Shown here: positions 4,761 to 6,059 of the stretch, piece after piece
Layout of the letters: each line of letters starts with the position of its first letter
Position numbering within the stretch: position 1 is the first letter of the stretch
NCBI GenBank assembly: GCA_900557315.1
Contig: USSI01000095.1
Span: 1 to 6,059 of the forward strand
Direction of reading: 5' to 3'
Source: an uncultured Butyricicoccus sp.
Lineage (GTDB): Bacteria > Bacillota > Clostridia > Oscillospirales > Butyricicoccaceae
Length of the DNA: 6,059 bases
The notes under the pieces: generated by a model
The model's input: the letters and a program-made list of their open reading frames with translations, nothing else
The model's database searches: none
Told to the model about the DNA's origin: nothing
Program-made: the position numbers and the translations under genes

Positions 4761-6059
4761 ATGTCAATGATTAATACGAAGGATATTCTGGAAACCATCA
4801 AGATGATCGAGGAGGAGCACCTTGACATCCGTACGATCACGATGGGCATTTCGCTGCGCGACCTTGCCAGCGACGATGTCAACGTGCTGGCGGACAAGAT
4901 TTACGACAAGGTCACCCGCCGTGCGGAAAAGCTGGTTGCCACAGGCGAGCAGATCGAGCGGGAACTGGGCATCCCGATCATTAACAAGCGTATTTCGGTC
5001 ACCCCGATCGCGATGATCGGCGCGGTGACGACCGCGAACAGCTATGTGCCGCTCGCCAAGGCGCTCGACCGCGCAGCAAGTGCGACCGGCGTCAACTTCG
5101 TCGGCGGCTTTTCCGCGCTCGTGCAGAAGGGCTTTGCCAAGGGCGACGAGATTTTAATCAACTCGATCCCCGAGGCGCTGGCGGAGACCAATCTGGTTTG
5201 CTCGTCTGTCAATGTTGCGTCCACCAAGGCGGGCGTCAACCTGGACGCCATCGGCCTGATGGGCCGCATCATCAAGCAGACCGCGGAGCTGACAAAGGAC
5301 AACGACTCGATGGGCTGCTCCAAGCTGGTCGTTTTTGCCAACGCGGTGGACGATAACCCGTTCATGGCGGGCGCGTTCCATGGCATCGGCGAGCCGGAGA
5401 CGGTCATCAACGTCGGCGTATCCGGCCCGGGCGTGGTGCAGTCGGCGATCCGCCGCGCGGGCGACTGCTCGATTAACGAAGTGGCCGAGGTCATCAAAAA
5501 GACTGCGTTCAAGATCACGCGCATGGGCCAGCTGGTTGGTGCGCTGGCAAGCCAGCGGCTGGGCGTGCCGTTCGGTATTGTTGACCTGTCGCTTGCGCCG
5601 ACCCCGGCGATTGGCGACTCGGTCGCGCGCATCCTGGAGGAAGTCGGACTGGAGGTCTGCGGCGGCTGCGGCACGACCGCGATCCTCGCCATGCTCAACG
5701 ACGCGGTCAAAAAGGGCGGCGTCATGGCGTCGTCGTCTGTCGGCGGCCTGTCGGGCGCGTTCATCCCGGTGTCCGAGGACGAAGGCATGATTGCTGCGGC
5801 GCAGTCGGGCGCGCTCACGCTCGAAAAGCTGGAGGCCATGACTGCGGTCTGCTCGGTTGGCATCGACATGGTTGCCGTACCCGGCGACACGACTGCCGAG
5901 GTCATCTCCGGCCTGATTGCGGATGAAATTGCCATCGGCGTGGTCAACTCCAAGACGACCGCTGTGCGCGTGATTCCGGCGATTGGCAAGAAGGTCGGCG
6001 ACATGGTCGAGTTCGGCGGCCTGCTCGGCTCCGCGCCGATCATGCCGGTGCATACCGCC
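4761..6059 (+). CDS. PFL family protein (DUF711/UPF0210), 3' end cut by window
   Basis: The visible 433 residues cover nearly all of a DUF711/UPF0210 protein, a family of about 450 residues named for a barrel fold related to pyruvate formate-lyase and anaerobic ribonucleotide reductase. Its reaction is not established. Landmarks are an N-terminal [14 protein letters not shown], the [10 protein letters not shown] strand (77-86), [11 protein letters not shown] (114-124), [10 protein letters not shown] (217-226), a cysteine-glycine loop CGGCGTT (300-306) and [15 protein letters not shown] (364-378). The frame is still open at base 6059, and about 20 residues should follow. The ATG at 4761 is preferred: a stop lies in frame at 4743, and GGGG (4748-4751) is a weak SD 9 bases away; an ATG at 4767 is the alternative. 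In many Bacillota an ACT-domain (UPF0237) gene lies directly upstream. Here pgk and a non-coding spacer occupy that place. No radical SAM activase or glycyl-radical motif is visible. Confidence 0.9.
   Translation, partial: MSMINTKDILETIKMIEEEHLDIRTITMGISLRDLASDDVNVLADKIYDKVTRRAEKLVATGEQIERELGIPIINKRISVTPIAMIGAVTTANSYVPLAKALDRAASATGVNFVGGFSALVQKGFAKGDEILINSIPEALAETNLVCSSVNVASTKAGVNLDAIGLMGRIIKQTAELTKDNDSMGCSKLVVFANAVDDNPFMAGAFHGIGEPETVINVGVSGPGVVQSAIRRAGDCSINEVAEVIKKTAFKITRMGQLVGALASQRLGVPFGIVDLSLAPTPAIGDSVARILEEVGLEVCGGCGTTAILAMLNDAVKKGGVMASSSVGGLSGAFIPVSEDEGMIAAAQSGALTLEKLEAMTAVCSVGIDMVAVPGDTTAEVISGLIADEIAIGVVNSKTTAVRVIPAIGKKVGDMVEFGGLLGSAPIMPVHTA

Noticed and set aside
5042..6043. 333- and 299-codon minus-strand frames opposite the DUF711 gene
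   Set aside because: The two overlap each other in different frames and both lie antisense to a clear DUF711 protein; low-complexity Ser/Thr/Pro or Arg/Asp content is typical of shadow frames.
4761..6059. DUF711 protein as an active glycyl-radical enzyme
   Set aside because: No glycyl-radical RVxG-type motif or radical SAM activase is visible; the PFL label reflects fold resemblance only.

Overview
This window looks like an ordinary chromosomal stretch of a GC-rich member of the Clostridia (Bacillota). The genes are GC-rich at third codon positions, the spacers between transcription units are AT-rich, and almost every start has a purine-rich AGGAGG-type ribosome binding site. The protein content (an ECF sigma factor with a membrane-anchored partner, a DegV protein, and a DUF711/UPF0210 'PFL family' protein) fits the Oscillospirales, perhaps near Butyricicoccus or Agathobaculum. 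That placement is inference from style, not from a search.

Layout, all on the + strand: (1) bases 1-247 are an AT-rich leader that may hold the tail of an upstream gene and the promoter of the next unit. (2) Bases 248-1670 are a two-gene module, an ECF sigma factor and an overlapping single-pass membrane protein that is probably its anti-sigma factor, closed by a strong intrinsic terminator at 1679-1715. (3) Bases 1737-3168 are a two-gene operon with a near-consensus promoter: trmL (tRNA wobble-base 2'-O-methyltransferase) and a DegV fatty-acid-binding-like protein. (4) Bases 3169-4575 are pgk (phosphoglycerate kinase) alone, with its own SigA-type promoter and, further upstream, an 18-bp sequence closely resembling a Rex (NADH/NAD+ redox repressor) operator. 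(5) Bases 4576-4760 are a spacer rich in inverted repeats. (6) From 4761 to the window edge is a DUF711/PFL-family gene that lacks roughly its last 20 codons because the window ends.

How the genes fit together: apart from the two pairs, they look like independent housekeeping units. The sigma/anti-sigma pair should sense an envelope signal. TrmL maintains wobble decoding. DegV proteins carry fatty acids in lipid metabolism. Pgk is the first substrate-level ATP-forming step of glycolysis. I found no mobile element, CRISPR array, tRNA, rRNA or defence-like system. The observations most worth checking are the Rex-like site ahead of a stand-alone pgk, the palindromic spacer at 4576-4760, the candidate autoregulatory site at 191-221, and the altered ligand-pocket motifs in the DegV protein. 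I do not see convincing evidence for an undescribed system.
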